Positions 9,213 to 18,613 of a stretch of DNA of 64,000 nucleotides are shown piece after piece. Source of the stretch: Rhodanobacter sp. (GTDB lineage: Bacteria; Pseudomonadota; Gammaproteobacteria; Xanthomonadales; Rhodanobacteraceae). How positions within the stretch are numbered: position 1 is the first letter of the stretch; every line of letters starts with the position of its first letter. The stretch is taken from assembly GCA_004298015.1 (NCBI GenBank), contig SCSE01000080.1:20980-84979 (forward strand), given 5' to 3'. A model generated the notes under the pieces. The model had not been told where the DNA came from, did not search any database, and saw nothing but the letters and a program-made list of their open reading frames with translations. A program made the position numbers and the translations under genes.

Positions 9213-9866
9213 TCAGACCGGCGTGATACCCAGCGGACAACTCACCCCGGTACCGCCGAGGCCGCAGTAACCCTGCGGGTTCTTCGACAGATACTGCTGA
9301 TGCTCCGGCTCGGCGTAGTAGAACGGCCCCGCCAAGGCGATTTCGGTGGTGATCGCCGGCAATCCGGCCTGGTCGAGTTCACGCTGGTACTGCTGCGCCG
9401 AGGCTTCGGCGATCGCCAGCTGGGTCGCATCGGAGGTATGGATCGCCGAGCGGTACTGCGTGCCGCGATCGTTGCCCTGGCGCATGCCCTGGGTCGGGTC
9501 ATGGCCTTCCCAGAACACCTTCAACAAGGCCTGCAGACTGATGCGTTTGGGATCGTAGACCACCTGTACCGTTTCGGTATGCCCGGTCTGGCCGGAGCAG
9601 ACCTCGCGGTAGGTGGGGTTGGGCGTCTGGCCGCCGGCATAGCCCACGGCCGTGGCAAGGACGCCCGGCAGACCCCAGAACAGCCGTTCGGCACCCCAGA
9701 AACACCCCATGGCAAGCCATACCGTCGCGGACTGCGGATACGCCTGCGGCAACAGCGAGCGGCCGTGCACGTGATGCGGCCAGTCGGGCTGGATCGATTG
9801 CGCACGCCCCGGCAGCGCTTCAGCAGCTTGCGGCATGCGCTGTTTCCAGGCTCCGATTCCCAGCAT
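9213..9866 (-). CDS. msrA: Peptide methionine sulfoxide reductase MsrA
   Basis: MsrA reduces the S-epimer of methionine sulfoxide in proteins and free methionine during oxidative stress repair. The 217-aa protein contains the catalytic GCFWG motif around residue 55 ([12 protein letters not shown]), [25 protein letters not shown] and the C-terminal YCGLGGTG segment with the resolving cysteine region. The ~50-residue N-terminal extension before the catalytic motif is typical of the longer MsrA form. A GAGGAGAG ribosome binding site precedes the ATG. Confidence 0.96.
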   Translation of the reverse strand: MLGIGAWKQRMPQAAEALPGRAQSIQPDWPHHVHGRSLLPQAYPQSATVWLAMGCFWGAERLFWGLPGVLATAVGYAGGQTPNPTYREVCSGQTGHTETVQVVYDPKRISLQALLKVFWEGHDPTQGMRQGNDRGTQYRSAIHTSDATQLAIAEASAQQYQRELDQAGLPAITTEIALAGPFYYAEPEHQQYLSKNPQGYCGLGGTGVSCPLGITPV

Positions 9867-9900
9867 GAGGCTCTCCTCGCACGTCGGATAGATAAAAAAG

Positions 9901-10419
9901 TCAGTATTTCAGCAGGCTATGCAGCGGAGCGCTGCCAGACCATCGATCGCGTCCGCGCAACGCCGTCAATTCTATGACGACGCTGGCACCGACAAGTTCA
10001 CCACCAAGCATGCCGACCAGGGTTTGCGCTGCGGCCAGGGTGCCACCGGTCGCCAGCACGTCGTCGACGATGATCGCCCGCTTGCCCGCATCGGACGCAT
10101 CGTCGTGGGCCTGCATGCAGTCGTGGCCATATTCCAGCTGAAATGCCACCGACTTCACCGGCGGCGGCAGCTTGCCCGGTTTGCGCAACGGCACAAAACC
10201 GGCGTGCAGCCGCTGTGCCAATGCTGCGCCGAAGATGAAGCCACGGGCATCGACGCCGCATACCGTCTGCACGTTACTGGCCCTCCACGGCTCGGCCAGC
10301 GCGTCCACACAACGGGAAAAAGCTTCTGCGTCGGCGAGCAGCGGCGTCAGGTCACGAAACAGCACCCCGGGCCGGGGAAAATCGACGACAGCACGGACCA
10401 GACTGGCAAGGCTCTTCAT
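9901..10419 (-). CDS. apt: Adenine phosphoribosyltransferase
   Basis: Apt salvages adenine with PRPP to form AMP. The 172-aa protein has [19 protein letters not shown], the [16 protein letters not shown] segment, [12 protein letters not shown] and the PRPP-binding loop [14 protein letters not shown]. The ATG at 10419 is used; an in-frame GTG at 10434 would add five residues and neither start has a strong ribosome binding site. It lies just downstream of the DUF2007 gene on the same strand (about 35 bp apart), so the two may be co-transcribed. Confidence 0.95.
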   Translation of the reverse strand: MKSLASLVRAVVDFPRPGVLFRDLTPLLADAEAFSRCVDALAEPWRASNVQTVCGVDARGFIFGAALAQRLHAGFVPLRKPGKLPPPVKSVAFQLEYGHDCMQAHDDASDAGKRAIIVDDVLATGGTLAAAQTLVGMLGGELVGASVVIELTALRGRDRWSGSAPLHSLLKY

Positions 10420-10455
10420 GACGGTCCGGGACACGTATCAGCGCGGCCGCCGTAC

Positions 10456-10734
10456 TCAGCCAGGAACCGGCATCGGGTCGTCCGGTGCGGCGTGGTGCTC
10501 GTCGATGGCTTGTCGCGCCTCGCCCAGTTGCGCTTCGACCTCGTGCACGATACCGCTGGCCAGCGCCAGACTCGACGCCGGCACCATCACCGCGATGTAG
10601 TCCATGGCAGGCAACTGCCCCACCCCACCCGTGAGATATTCCCCGGCGATGAACGCGGGAATGCCCTCGGCTTCCAGCGCATCCTTGACCAGATGCGCAT
10701 CGAACAGGTTTTCAGCGCGGTAGACCGTATGCAT
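10456..10734 (-). CDS. DUF2007 domain protein (putative signal-transducing protein)
   Basis: This 92-aa protein matches the DUF2007 family: MHTVYRAENLFDAHLVKDAL followed by EAEGIPAFIAGEYLTGGVGQLP, a small alpha-beta domain often fused to or found beside sensory proteins. The start at MHTVYRAEN is preferred because family members begin there; the frame continues upstream to 10770. It is transcribed toward apt. The function is unknown. Confidence 0.82.
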   Translation of the reverse strand: MHTVYRAENLFDAHLVKDALEAEGIPAFIAGEYLTGGVGQLPAMDYIAVMVPASSLALASGIVHEVEAQLGEARQAIDEHHAAPDDPMPVPG

Positions 10735-10878
10735 GAGCTGCACGCTAGCGCGCTCACGGCCGTCAGGCAAGCCCGCGGCTCAGACCCGCCGCCCCGGGTT
10801 CCCGTCTTTTCCGATTCCGGTATGAGCCTGAATTGGAAAACTCTACCCAGTTGCGCAAACATTGGCTTGCGCAAAAAA

Positions 10879-10904
10879 ATGAAAAGTGGTTCACTTCTTT
10901 TCAT
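10879..10904. promoter_or_regulatory. Palindromic operator overlapping the TetR gene start
   Basis: ATGAAAAG (10879-10886) and CTTTTCAT (10897-10904) are perfect 8-bp inverted arms separated by 10 bp. Nested inside is AAGTG-GTT-CACTT. The right arm runs into the ATG (10903) of the TetR-family gene. Such a site at the start codon suits negative autoregulation. No protein-binding evidence is available from sequence alone. Confidence 0.6.
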
Positions 10905-11526
10905 GGCTTATCGGCGCACCACGAAAATGGCGACTCGGCTTGCCGCCACACGCGAGCGAATCGCGGATGCGGCACTGAGTCTCGTCGCCCGTGGCGGCTA
11001 CGGTGCAGCCGATGTAACGGCGATCGCGGCGGAGGCCGGTGTCTCGACGGGGCTCCTGTACCGTTACTTTCCCTCCAAGGCCGATCTCTTCGACGAAGTA
11101 TTCCAGCGGGCCTCGCAGCGTGAAATCGATGCCTGTACCGCAGCCGCATCCTTGCCCGGAAATTCGCGCGAGCGTCTCGCCCGTGTCGTCGAGACCTTTG
11201 CCCGACGCGCACTGAGGGGCCGACGACTCGCCTGGGCACTGCTCGCCGAACCGGTCGATCCGCTCATCGAGGCCGATCGAGTGCGCTTTCGCGAGCCCTA
11301 TCGCGCGATTTTTGCCGGAATCATTCGTCGTGGCATCGAGTCGGGAGAGGTGGCGCCGCAGGACGCCAGGACGGTGGCTGCCGGAATGGTCGGGGCGATT
11401 GCCGAGGCGCTGCTCGGTCCGCTGAGCGAGCCGCCGCATCCCGACGACGAGGACACGCTGATAGCGACCGTGACGCGCTTGTGCGTTCAGTCGCTCGGGC
11501 AGAAGCCGGAGAGCACGATCCGCTGA
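10903..11526 (+). CDS. TetR/AcrR family transcriptional regulator
   Basis: This 207-aa regulator has an N-terminal TetR helix-turn-helix: TRERIADAALSLVARGGYG, then VTAIAAEAGVSTGLLYRYF and PSKADLFDEVF. The C-terminal ligand-binding part is not diagnostic. The start MAYRRTTKMATR is chosen because the homologous region begins here; the frame runs back to 9919 only as a shadow of apt and the DUF2007 gene. It sits immediately upstream of an acyl-CoA ligase and an acyl-CoA dehydrogenase on the same strand, so control of that fatty-acyl operon by an acyl-CoA-type ligand is a reasonable inference. Confidence 0.9.
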   Translation: MAYRRTTKMATRLAATRERIADAALSLVARGGYGAADVTAIAAEAGVSTGLLYRYFPSKADLFDEVFQRASQREIDACTAAASLPGNSRERLARVVETFARRALRGRRLAWALLAEPVDPLIEADRVRFREPYRAIFAGIIRRGIESGEVAPQDARTVAAGMVGAIAEALLGPLSEPPHPDDEDTLIATVTRLCVQSLGQKPESTIR

Positions 11527-11625
11527 CTTGCGAGGTTATCGGCACCAGCCGCCCCGGTCCTGCAATCCCGGCGCGACAGTAAGGACTGAACGGAGGCACT
11601 GGCCGCGGAATCGGAGGTAGAGACG

Positions 11626-13164
11626 ATGTGGACGATCAATGACGTGATGGCGAGTGCTGCCCGAAAATACGGAGGGCGCGTCGCCATTGTCGATGGCGAG
11701 CGGCGCGTCAGTTTCAGCGAGCTGGAGGCCGAGGTTGGGCGCACCGCTGCCTGGATGCAGGCACAAGGGATGCGCAAAGGTGACAAAGTCGCCATACAAG
11801 GCCGGAATTCGCTCGCCTGGGCGACGGCATTCTATGCCGTACTGCGTACCGGCGCGGTGGCCGTGCCGCTCAATCACAAACTGGCAGCGGCGGAAACCAC
11901 GTACATCCTTGAGCACAGCGAAAGCCGCTTCTGGCTGGTCGAGGGCAGCTTATATCAGCAGACGGTAGCCATCGCGACGCCATCAAACGCACCCACGGCA
12001 TTCGCGCTCGATCCCAAAGGTGACAAGTCGGTATTGCCGGCACTCGCCCCGCACACGGAAGCCGGCACCGGCACGTCGATCGATATCGGTGCCGACGACC
12101 TGGCGGAACTTCTCTACACGTCCGGCACGACAGGGCGTCCCAAGGGCTGTATGCACTCGCACGCCAGCGCCCTGCTCGCCGGCATAGGATCGAGCATGGT
12201 CTTCGGGCTCGGCCAGGACGATCGGGTGCTGATCGCGATGCCGATCTGGCACAGTTTTCCGCTCAACAACCTGCTCGTCAGCAGCCTGTATTTCGGCGCC
12301 TGTGTGGTGTTCATGCCGGAATACCATCCCCGGACCTTTCTGCAGACTATCCAGGCAGAACGCTGCACCCTCTTCTTCGGCGCTCCGATTGCCTACCTCA
12401 TGCCACTCGAGAAGATTCCCGACTTCGACGAGTTCGACCTTTCCAGCGTGAGAGCCTGGCTCTACGGTGCCGGTCCCATCGATGCCGTCAGCGCACGCGT
12501 ATTGATGGAGCGCTACAAGTCGGACCGTTTCTACCAGCTTTTCGGCATGACCGAAACAGGACCTACCGGCACCGCGCTGCTCCCCGACGAACAGCTCGCC
12601 AAGGCCGGTTCGATCGGACGCTGTGCGGTCAGCGGGTGCGACCTGAAGGTGATGCTTGACGGGGGAAAGATCGAGGCCGCACCGGGTGAGAACGGGGAAA
12701 TCTGGATGCGCTGCCAGTCGATGATGAAGGGCTATTACCGCAATCCCGAGGCAACTGCCTCTGCCTTCCGCGACGGTTGGTACTGCACCGGCGATGTCGC
12801 ACATATCGACGAGGAGGGGTATCTCTTCATCGTCGACCGGCTCAAGGACATGGTCATCATCGGTGGCGAGAACGTCTATTCAAAGGAGGTCGAAGACGTG
12901 CTCGCGCAGCATCCGGCCATCAGCGAAGTTGCGGTGATCGGCATGCCGGACATCGCGTGGGGAGAAAGCCTGACTGCGGTGATCGTGCCCAGGGCAGGCG
13001 AGACGGTTGATATCGATGACGTGAAAACCTACTGCGCGCGATACCTCGCCAGGTACAAGATCCCCCGCCTCATCAGGATTATCGAAACCATGCCGCGTAC
13101 GCCGACCGGCAAAGTGAAGAAGTACATGTTGCGTGACGCTACCGGAACGCCCGGGGCGGGTTGA
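11626..13164 (+). CDS. AMP-dependent acyl-CoA synthetase/ligase
   Basis: This 512-aa member of the ANL superfamily activates a carboxylic acid as acyl-AMP and then acyl-CoA. Core motifs are visible in order: the P-loop-like YTSGTTGRPKG, the A5 region LFGMTETGPTG, A7 WYCTGD, the hinge IVDRLKDMVIIGGENVYS and the catalytic lysine in PRTPTGKVKK. A GGAGGTAGAGACG ribosome binding site precedes the ATG. The acid substrate cannot be read from sequence. The neighbouring AidB-like dehydrogenase suggests a branched- or medium-chain fatty acid. Confidence 0.92.
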   Translation: MWTINDVMASAARKYGGRVAIVDGERRVSFSELEAEVGRTAAWMQAQGMRKGDKVAIQGRNSLAWATAFYAVLRTGAVAVPLNHKLAAAETTYILEHSESRFWLVEGSLYQQTVAIATPSNAPTAFALDPKGDKSVLPALAPHTEAGTGTSIDIGADDLAELLYTSGTTGRPKGCMHSHASALLAGIGSSMVFGLGQDDRVLIAMPIWHSFPLNNLLVSSLYFGACVVFMPEYHPRTFLQTIQAERCTLFFGAPIAYLMPLEKIPDFDEFDLSSVRAWLYGAGPIDAVSARVLMERYKSDRFYQLFGMTETGPTGTALLPDEQLAKAGSIGRCAVSGCDLKVMLDGGKIEAAPGENGEIWMRCQSMMKGYYRNPEATASAFRDGWYCTGDVAHIDEEGYLFIVDRLKDMVIIGGENVYSKEVEDVLAQHPAISEVAVIGMPDIAWGESLTAVIVPRAGETVDIDDVKTYCARYLARYKIPRLIRIIETMPRTPTGKVKKYMLRDATGTPGAG

Positions 13165-13266
13165 CGCCGCCGAAGGACGATGCCGGCCACTCTGGTCGGG
13201 AAGCGCCCGCGGATTTGCCATTGGCTCGTCAAGTGCGAGCACGTCCAGCGAAGACAGGAGAAAGTC

Positions 13267-14955
13267 ATGAACGCCCAGATCGAAGACGCTGTCCCTTCCC
13301 GGGACCAGGTCCTGGCCAAGACCCATGAGGTCATCAACCAGTCGCCGCCCCTGGAAAACTACAATGCATTCACCCAGGACCGGGCCTTGCAGGAGAGCGT
13401 GCGGCAAAACGGCGCTGGCTGGGCCGAGGCGGAACTCACCGAGTTCGGTGCACTCAGCGGTCGCGCCGACGTCATCGAGCTCGGTTTCCAGGCCAACGAG
13501 AACAAGCCCGTTCTGCACACGCACGACCGCCACGGTCATCGTGTCGATCTGGTCAAGTTCCACCCCGCCTATCATGCGCTGATGCGGATCGCGATCGAGC
13601 ACGGCATCCACAGCGCGCCGTGGACGGCGCCTCGCGCCGGCGCCCACGTGGCACGGGCTGCCATGGCCTACCTGCAGTCCCAGGTGGAGGCGGCCCATCA
13701 GTGCCCGATCACCATGACCTTCGCCGCCATCCCCGCGCTGCGGCACCAGCCGGATCTGGCCGCAGCCTGGATACCGAAGATCACCGCCCGCGAGTACGAT
13801 CCGCGCAACGTGCCGGACGGTGACAAGCAGGCGGTCACCATCGGCATGGCGATGACCGAGAAACAGGGCGGCTCCGACGTGCGTGCCAACACCACTCGCG
13901 CTTATCCGGTCGGCACCGGTGGTTCCGGCCAGGCCTACGAACTGGTGGGGCACAAATACTTTGTCTCGGCTCCCATGTGCGATGCTTTTCTGGCGCTTGC
14001 CCAGGCGCCGGGCGGATTGTCCTGTTTTCTGCTGCCACGCTGGCGCCCGGACGGCGAAAAGAACCCCCTGCAGATCCAGTGCCTGAAGAACAAGATGGGC
14101 AATCTTGCAAATGCCTCTAGCGAGACGGAATTGCGCGGCGCCCTGGCATGGATGGTGGGCGAGGAGGGTCGCGGCGTGCGGACCATCATCGAGATGGTCG
14201 CCATGACGCGTTTCGACTGCATGATCGGTTCCTCCGCGGGCATGCGCCAGGCCGCGGCCCAGGCACTCCATCACTGCCATTATCGCAGCGCCTTCGGCGC
14301 CCGATTGAGCGAGCAGCCCCTGATGCAGAACGTGCTGACCGATCTCGTGCTGGAGAGTGAGGCGGCGCTGGCCTACACGCTGCGCATCGGCCGGGCCCTC
14401 GATCATCAGGAGCAGGAGCACGAACGCCTGCTGGCACGGATCGGTACCGCCATCGGCAAGTACTGGATTTGCAAACGCACCCCGAATCACGCCTATGAGG
14501 CGATGGAATGCATCGGCGGCAGCGGCGTCATGGAAGACTGCATCATGCCACGTCTGCTACGCGAATCGCCGGTCAATGCGATCTGGGAGGGCAGCAGCAA
14601 CGTACAGTGCCTGGACGTGCTGCGCGCCATGCACAAGGAGCCGGCCGTGGTCGATGCCTATTTTGCCGAGCTTGCGCTCGCCAGCGGCAACGATGGCCGC
14701 CTCGATCGCTTCGTCGAGCGTCTGCGGAAGGATCTGGGTGACCCGGTCGAGGCGCAGTATCGTTCACGCGACCTGGTGGATCGACTGGCCCTGGCCATGC
14801 AGGCATCGCTGTTGATCCGCAACGGCAACGCCGCTGTCGCGGATGCGTTTTGCAGCGGGCGCCTGCAGAGCCGCGACAGCCTCAGCTACGGTGCGTTGCC
14901 GAAGGGCATCGACTGCCGGCCGATCATCGAGCGCGCGCGACCGCAGGTGCCATGA
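13267..14955 (+). CDS. AidB-like acyl-CoA dehydrogenase
   Basis: This 562-aa flavoprotein has the AidB architecture: the N-terminal AidB-type domain (LENYNAFTQDRALQE), the hallmark GMAMTEKQGGSDVRANTT, then an acyl-CoA dehydrogenase C-terminal helical domain (AMECIGGSGVMEDCIMPRL and NAIWEGSSNVQCLDVLRA). E. coli AidB is an adaptive-response FAD protein that binds DNA. Here the pairing with an acyl-CoA ligase and TetR regulator points instead to acyl-CoA oxidation. The start MNAQIEDAV has an AGGAGAAAGTC ribosome binding site; the upstream in-frame extension to 13180 is unlikely. Confidence 0.9.
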   Translation: MNAQIEDAVPSRDQVLAKTHEVINQSPPLENYNAFTQDRALQESVRQNGAGWAEAELTEFGALSGRADVIELGFQANENKPVLHTHDRHGHRVDLVKFHPAYHALMRIAIEHGIHSAPWTAPRAGAHVARAAMAYLQSQVEAAHQCPITMTFAAIPALRHQPDLAAAWIPKITAREYDPRNVPDGDKQAVTIGMAMTEKQGGSDVRANTTRAYPVGTGGSGQAYELVGHKYFVSAPMCDAFLALAQAPGGLSCFLLPRWRPDGEKNPLQIQCLKNKMGNLANASSETELRGALAWMVGEEGRGVRTIIEMVAMTRFDCMIGSSAGMRQAAAQALHHCHYRSAFGARLSEQPLMQNVLTDLVLESEAALAYTLRIGRALDHQEQEHERLLARIGTAIGKYWICKRTPNHAYEAMECIGGSGVMEDCIMPRLLRESPVNAIWEGSSNVQCLDVLRAMHKEPAVVDAYFAELALASGNDGRLDRFVERLRKDLGDPVEAQYRSRDLVDRLALAMQASLLIRNGNAAVADAFCSGRLQSRDSLSYGALPKGIDCRPIIERARPQVP

Positions 14956-15045
14956 GGAAAATATTCCGGGCCGACTGTTCCTGTGCCCGGCCGGGGTGAC
15001 AAGGTAAACTTGGAAGTTCTGCCAACCCACGCGAGTCCCGACCCG

Positions 15046-16806
15046 ATGTCGATTGAAAATCCTGTCGCCACAGCCAGCGACGTGACGGCCGCCATCAAAC
15101 AGGACTTCATCCGGCAAATCGTGCGCGACGACCTGGCCTCGGGCAAGCATGCCGTGGTCCACACGCGCTTTCCGCCCGAACCCAACGGCTACCTGCATAT
15201 TGGCCATGCCAAGGCGATTTGCCTCAACTTCGGCATCGCCGCCGAACTCGGTGGCTGGTGCAACCTGCGCCTGGACGATACCAATCCCGGCCGCGAGGAC
15301 CCCGAGTTTGTCGAAGGCATCAAGGACGACGTGCGCTGGCTCGGCTTCGAGTGGCACGGTCTGCGCCACGCCTCGGACTACTTCGACGTGTTCTACCGCT
15401 CGGCAATCAAGCTGATCGAGGACGGCGTGGCGTATGTCGATGACCTGGACCCCGAACAGATGCGCGCGTATCGCGGCACACTGACCGAGCCCGGCCGCAA
15501 CTCGCCGCATCGCGAGCGCAGCGTGGACGAAAACCTCGACCTGTTCCGGGGCATGCGCGCGGGCGAGTTCGCCGATGGCAGCAAGACGCTGCGCGCGAAG
15601 ATCGACATGGCATCGGGCAACATCAACCTGCGCGACCCGGCGATCTATCGCATCCGCAAGGTGGCCCACCAGAATACCGGCGACGCGTGGCCGATCTACC
15701 CGATGTACGACTACGCGCACTGCCTGTCCGACGCGATGGAGGGCATCACCCACTCGTTGTGCACGCTGGAATTCGAGGACCATCGCCCGCTGTACGACTG
15801 GTTTGTCGACCATGTCGACCTGGTGAACCACCCGCAGCTGTGGCAATCGGTCGTTGCCGCAGGGCTCGAGGCCAGGCCTGCCAAGCCCCGGCAGATCGAA
15901 TTCTCGCGGCTCAACCTTTCCTACAGCATCACCAGCAAACGCAAACTGGCGCAGCTGGTCGGCGAAGGCCATGTCGAGGGCTGGGACGACCCGCGGATGA
16001 ATACCTTGCGGGGGCTGCGCCGACGCGGCTTCACCCCCGCAGCCGTGCGCCTGCTGATCGATCGGGTCGGGGTCAGCAAGCAGAACAGCGTGATCGACTA
16101 TGCGGTGCTGGAAGGCTGCGTGCGCGAAGACCTGGACGCCACCTCGGCACGTCGCATGGCCGTGCTCGACCCCTTGAAGCTGGTCCTCACCAACCTGTCC
16201 GAGGCGCATGAAGAAACACTGCCGTTTCCCAATCACCCGAAGAACCCGGACTTCGGTATGCGCGAGGTACCGTTTGCGCGCGAGCTGTGGATCGAACGCG
16301 ACGATTTTGCCGAAGTCCCGCCGAAGGGCTTTCATCGGCTGAAGCCCGACGGTGAGGTTCGCCTGCGCGGCATCGGCATCATCCGCTGCACCGGGCTGAT
16401 CAAGGACGCTGCCGGTGCGCTGATCGAGCTGCACGGCACGCTGGATCCGGAAACCCGCCATGGCATGCCCGGCGCCGATCGCAAGGTGAAAGGCACGATC
16501 CACTGGGTCAGTGCAAGACATGCGGTCGCCACCGAGGTACGGTTGTATGACCGACTGTTCAACGTGGCGGCACCGGACAGCGAGGAGGACGGCAAGAACT
16601 GGCTCGAACACCTCAATCCGCAGGCCAAACGCGTTGTGCAGGCGTGGCTGGAGCCTGCCGCCGCGGCCGTCGCGCCGGAACAGCGCTTCCAGTTCGAGCG
16701 CTTGGGGTACTTTGTAGCCGACCGTATCGAGCACGCTGCCGACGCCCCGGTTTTCAATCGCACGGTGACCCTGCGCGACACCTGGGTCAGGCAGGCCGGG
16801 TCCTGA
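15046..16806 (+). CDS. glnS: Glutaminyl-tRNA synthetase
   Basis: GlnRS charges tRNA-Gln with glutamine. The 586-aa class I synthetase has the HIGH motif in [16 protein letters not shown], the [16 protein letters not shown] segment, the GlnRS-type [16 protein letters not shown] and C-terminal beta-barrel domains. The KMSKS-equivalent reads SITSKRKL where many GlnRS have MSKRKL. The start [10 protein letters not shown] is chosen over the frame beginning at 14983. A TAAACT-like -10 element lies near 15003. A deaminase gene follows after 20 bp. Confidence 0.96.
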   Translation: MSIENPVATASDVTAAIKQDFIRQIVRDDLASGKHAVVHTRFPPEPNGYLHIGHAKAICLNFGIAAELGGWCNLRLDDTNPGREDPEFVEGIKDDVRWLGFEWHGLRHASDYFDVFYRSAIKLIEDGVAYVDDLDPEQMRAYRGTLTEPGRNSPHRERSVDENLDLFRGMRAGEFADGSKTLRAKIDMASGNINLRDPAIYRIRKVAHQNTGDAWPIYPMYDYAHCLSDAMEGITHSLCTLEFEDHRPLYDWFVDHVDLVNHPQLWQSVVAAGLEARPAKPRQIEFSRLNLSYSITSKRKLAQLVGEGHVEGWDDPRMNTLRGLRRRGFTPAAVRLLIDRVGVSKQNSVIDYAVLEGCVREDLDATSARRMAVLDPLKLVLTNLSEAHEETLPFPNHPKNPDFGMREVPFARELWIERDDFAEVPPKGFHRLKPDGEVRLRGIGIIRCTGLIKDAAGALIELHGTLDPETRHGMPGADRKVKGTIHWVSARHAVATEVRLYDRLFNVAAPDSEEDGKNWLEHLNPQAKRVVQAWLEPAAAAVAPEQRFQFERLGYFVADRIEHAADAPVFNRTVTLRDTWVRQAGS

Positions 16807-16826
16807 GCGACCCTGCGCGGGAGATC

Positions 16827-17390
16827 ATGATGTTGCCATTGCAAATCCATCTTGCGCTGCCACCGTGGATCGACGATGTCGCGGACGCCGATCGCCCCTA
16901 TCACGGGGATGAGGACCGGGTCGCGCTGGCGATCGCGTTGTCGCAACAGAATGTCCAGCGCGGCAGCGGCGGACCGTTCGGCGCGGCGATCTTCGATGCC
17001 GACGATGGCCGACTCGTCGCTGCCGCCGTCAACCGTGTGCTGCCACAGAACTGCTCGGTTGCCCACGCGGAAATGATGGCCATCATGATCGCCCAGCAGC
17101 GCCTCGGCCGGCACCGGTTGAACGAAGACGGGCGGCGCTATGTACTGGCCAGCAGCGCGCAGCCCTGCTGCCAGTGTTACGGCGGCAGCTTCTGGGCGGG
17201 TATCGACGAATTGCTGATCGGCGCGCGATCCGACGATGTCGAGGAACTCACCGAGTTCGACGAAGGCCCGCTTCCCGCTGACTGGATCGGTGAGCTGGAA
17301 CGTCGCAACATTCGCGTGCGCCGCGACATCCTGCGCGATCGGGCGCGCGCGGTGCTGGGCGCTTATGGCGCCAGCGGCGCAGCATATTGA
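16827..17390 (+). CDS. Nucleoside deaminase (cytidine/deoxycytidylate deaminase superfamily)
   Basis: This 187-aa zinc-dependent deaminase carries the HAE motif in VAHAEMMAIMIAQQRLG and the second zinc motif as SSAQPCCQCYGG (PCxxC). It resembles guanine deaminase and TadA-like nucleoside deaminases, but the substrate cannot be fixed. GGGAGATC precedes the first of two adjacent ATGs (16827, 16830). Its stop overlaps the TTG start of the VTT membrane protein (TTGA), suggesting coupled translation, with glnS just upstream. Confidence 0.87.
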   Translation: MMLPLQIHLALPPWIDDVADADRPYHGDEDRVALAIALSQQNVQRGSGGPFGAAIFDADDGRLVAAAVNRVLPQNCSVAHAEMMAIMIAQQRLGRHRLNEDGRRYVLASSAQPCCQCYGGSFWAGIDELLIGARSDDVEELTEFDEGPLPADWIGELERRNIRVRRDILRDRARAVLGAYGASGAAY

Positions 17391-18106
17391 ATCGCCTGCG
17401 CGCCGCCCTGCCGCTGTTCCTGCTGCTGTTGGCAGGTATCGTGTTGTTCGCCTCCGGCTCGCTGGATCAACTGACCCCGCACCAGCTGGTTCGTCATCAA
17501 CACGAACTGCATGCACAGATCGCCGCTCATCCGTGGTTGAGCCGGCTGGCCTACATCGGCTTGTTGACCCTCACCGTCTCGACCGGCATTCCAGGCACCA
17601 TCGTGGTGACCCTGGCCGGAGGATTCGCGTTCGGCGTGATCGACGGCACCGTCAGCTCGTCGATCGGATTGACCCTCGGCTCGCTGGTCCTGTATCTGGC
17701 CAGCCGCTATGCCTTCGGCGCCGGCAAGCGACGCCCACCGCCGCTGATTGCACGCCTGCACCAGGGTTTCGAACGGCATCCGGTGAGCTACACGCTTTTC
17801 CTGCGCTTTTTGCCGGTGGTGCCGTTCGGCGGGGTTACCGTTGCACTCGCCTGGCTGCGTTGCCCGTTGTGGCTGTTCCTCGGCGCGAGTTGGCTGGGTG
17901 GCACGATCACCCTGTTTTTCGAAAGCTCGGTCGGAGCGGGTATCGGCGATGTGCTGGGGAGAGGTGCGAGCAACAGCTTCAGTACCGCCATGCTCATGCA
18001 TCGCGAAATCCTGCTGCCTTTGGGCGCGCTGGCCCTGCTCGCCCTGCTGCCACTGCTGATCGAGCGATTCACCCGCCGCCGCCGTTCGATCCCCAAGGCC
18101 GATTGA
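17387..18106 (+). CDS. TVP38/TMEM64 (VTT/DedA-type) membrane protein
   Basis: This 239-aa polytopic protein has the VTT/SNARE-associated domain: TVSTGIPGTIVVTLAGGFAFG, then SSIGLTLGSLVLYLASRYAFG and the conserved RFLPVVPFGGVTVALA. Members of this superfamily act as lipid scramblases or flippases in some bacteria. It starts with TTG, overlapping the preceding deaminase stop by 4 bp. A charged C-terminal tail (RFTRRRRSIPKAD) probably faces the cytoplasm. Confidence 0.88.
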   Translation: MNRLRAALPLFLLLLAGIVLFASGSLDQLTPHQLVRHQHELHAQIAAHPWLSRLAYIGLLTLTVSTGIPGTIVVTLAGGFAFGVIDGTVSSSIGLTLGSLVLYLASRYAFGAGKRRPPPLIARLHQGFERHPVSYTLFLRFLPVVPFGGVTVALAWLRCPLWLFLGASWLGGTITLFFESSVGAGIGDVLGRGASNSFSTAMLMHREILLPLGALALLALLPLLIERFTRRRRSIPKAD

Positions 18107-18610
18107 ATCCACCCGGCCTCCGATTCGGCCGCTCCTGGATTGCCGCTGACGGCTCTGCGCGATTGCCCATCAGCCGTGCTTGCAGCTCAGAGGGTGGGAA
18201 AATGAGGTGGATCCTCCACCGCCCGCCTCGCTTTATCATGACGCCTCTGGCAGGGCCGGCGGACAGTGTTCGCCCTACGCCGACGCACGGGTTGCGACGG
18301 ACGTGCGGATCCCCCAACTAACGCACCCGCGTTTCGAGAAAGGCATGAGATGGCCGTTGTTGAGGGATGTGGCGCAAGCAAGGTTTTGCTGAGCGCCGCT
18401 TCAAACAGCCCTCAGACGAGGCGCTGCGGAAGTCAGGATGCAACCAATGAGGAAATCAGGAGGTGAGTTGCAGGGAAATTCGGGGCGTTTGGTGAGTCAG
18501 ATGACGCGGATTTTCCCGCAGCGGGCCATCGGCACGGGCATCTGGCGGCAATCGCAGCCCGAAGATTTTACGGCCCACTGCTCCTGGGCGGGCGATTTTT
18601 TCACAGCCTC
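18107..18610. other. Intergenic region with REP-like and dispersed repeats
   Basis: No credible gene is seen in these 504 bp. They contain one REP-like copy (18258-18280) and the long copy of the stop-codon-linked element next to tsaB (about 18544-18613). A short palindrome (GGTGGATCCTCCACC) lies near 18207. ORFs here on either strand do not resemble known proteins. The genes on the two sides converge. Confidence 0.6.
18258..18280. repeat. REP-like repeat, single copy
   Basis: The sequence begins GGCGGACAGTGTTCGCCC and differs by one base from the copies at 35832-35854 and 63933-63955, which read GGCGGACAGTGTCCGCCC and continue TACGC. This copy has no inverted partner nearby. Confidence 0.65.
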
Positions 18611-18613
18611 TCA
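18544..18613 (-). repeat. Dispersed stop-codon-linked element, long copy
   Basis: Read on the minus strand from the tsaB TGA (18613), it starts TGAGAGGCTGTGAAAAAATC and ends around GGGCTGCGATTGCCGCC. It matches the element at 8001-8042, which also starts at a stop codon, and is longer by about 30 internal bases. Confidence 0.6.

Noticed and set aside
9919..10902. 5' extension of the TetR reading frame across apt and DUF2007
   Set aside because: Homology begins at the MAYRRTTK start. The extension is antisense to two recognised genes.
14764..16734. Minus-strand ORF (about 656 codons) opposite glnS
   Set aside because: It is a shadow of GlnRS without domain support.
17236..18321. Plus-strand ORF of about 361 codons across the VTT gene
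   Set aside because: It is a different frame of the deaminase and VTT genes, which are supported by homology and overlapping starts.
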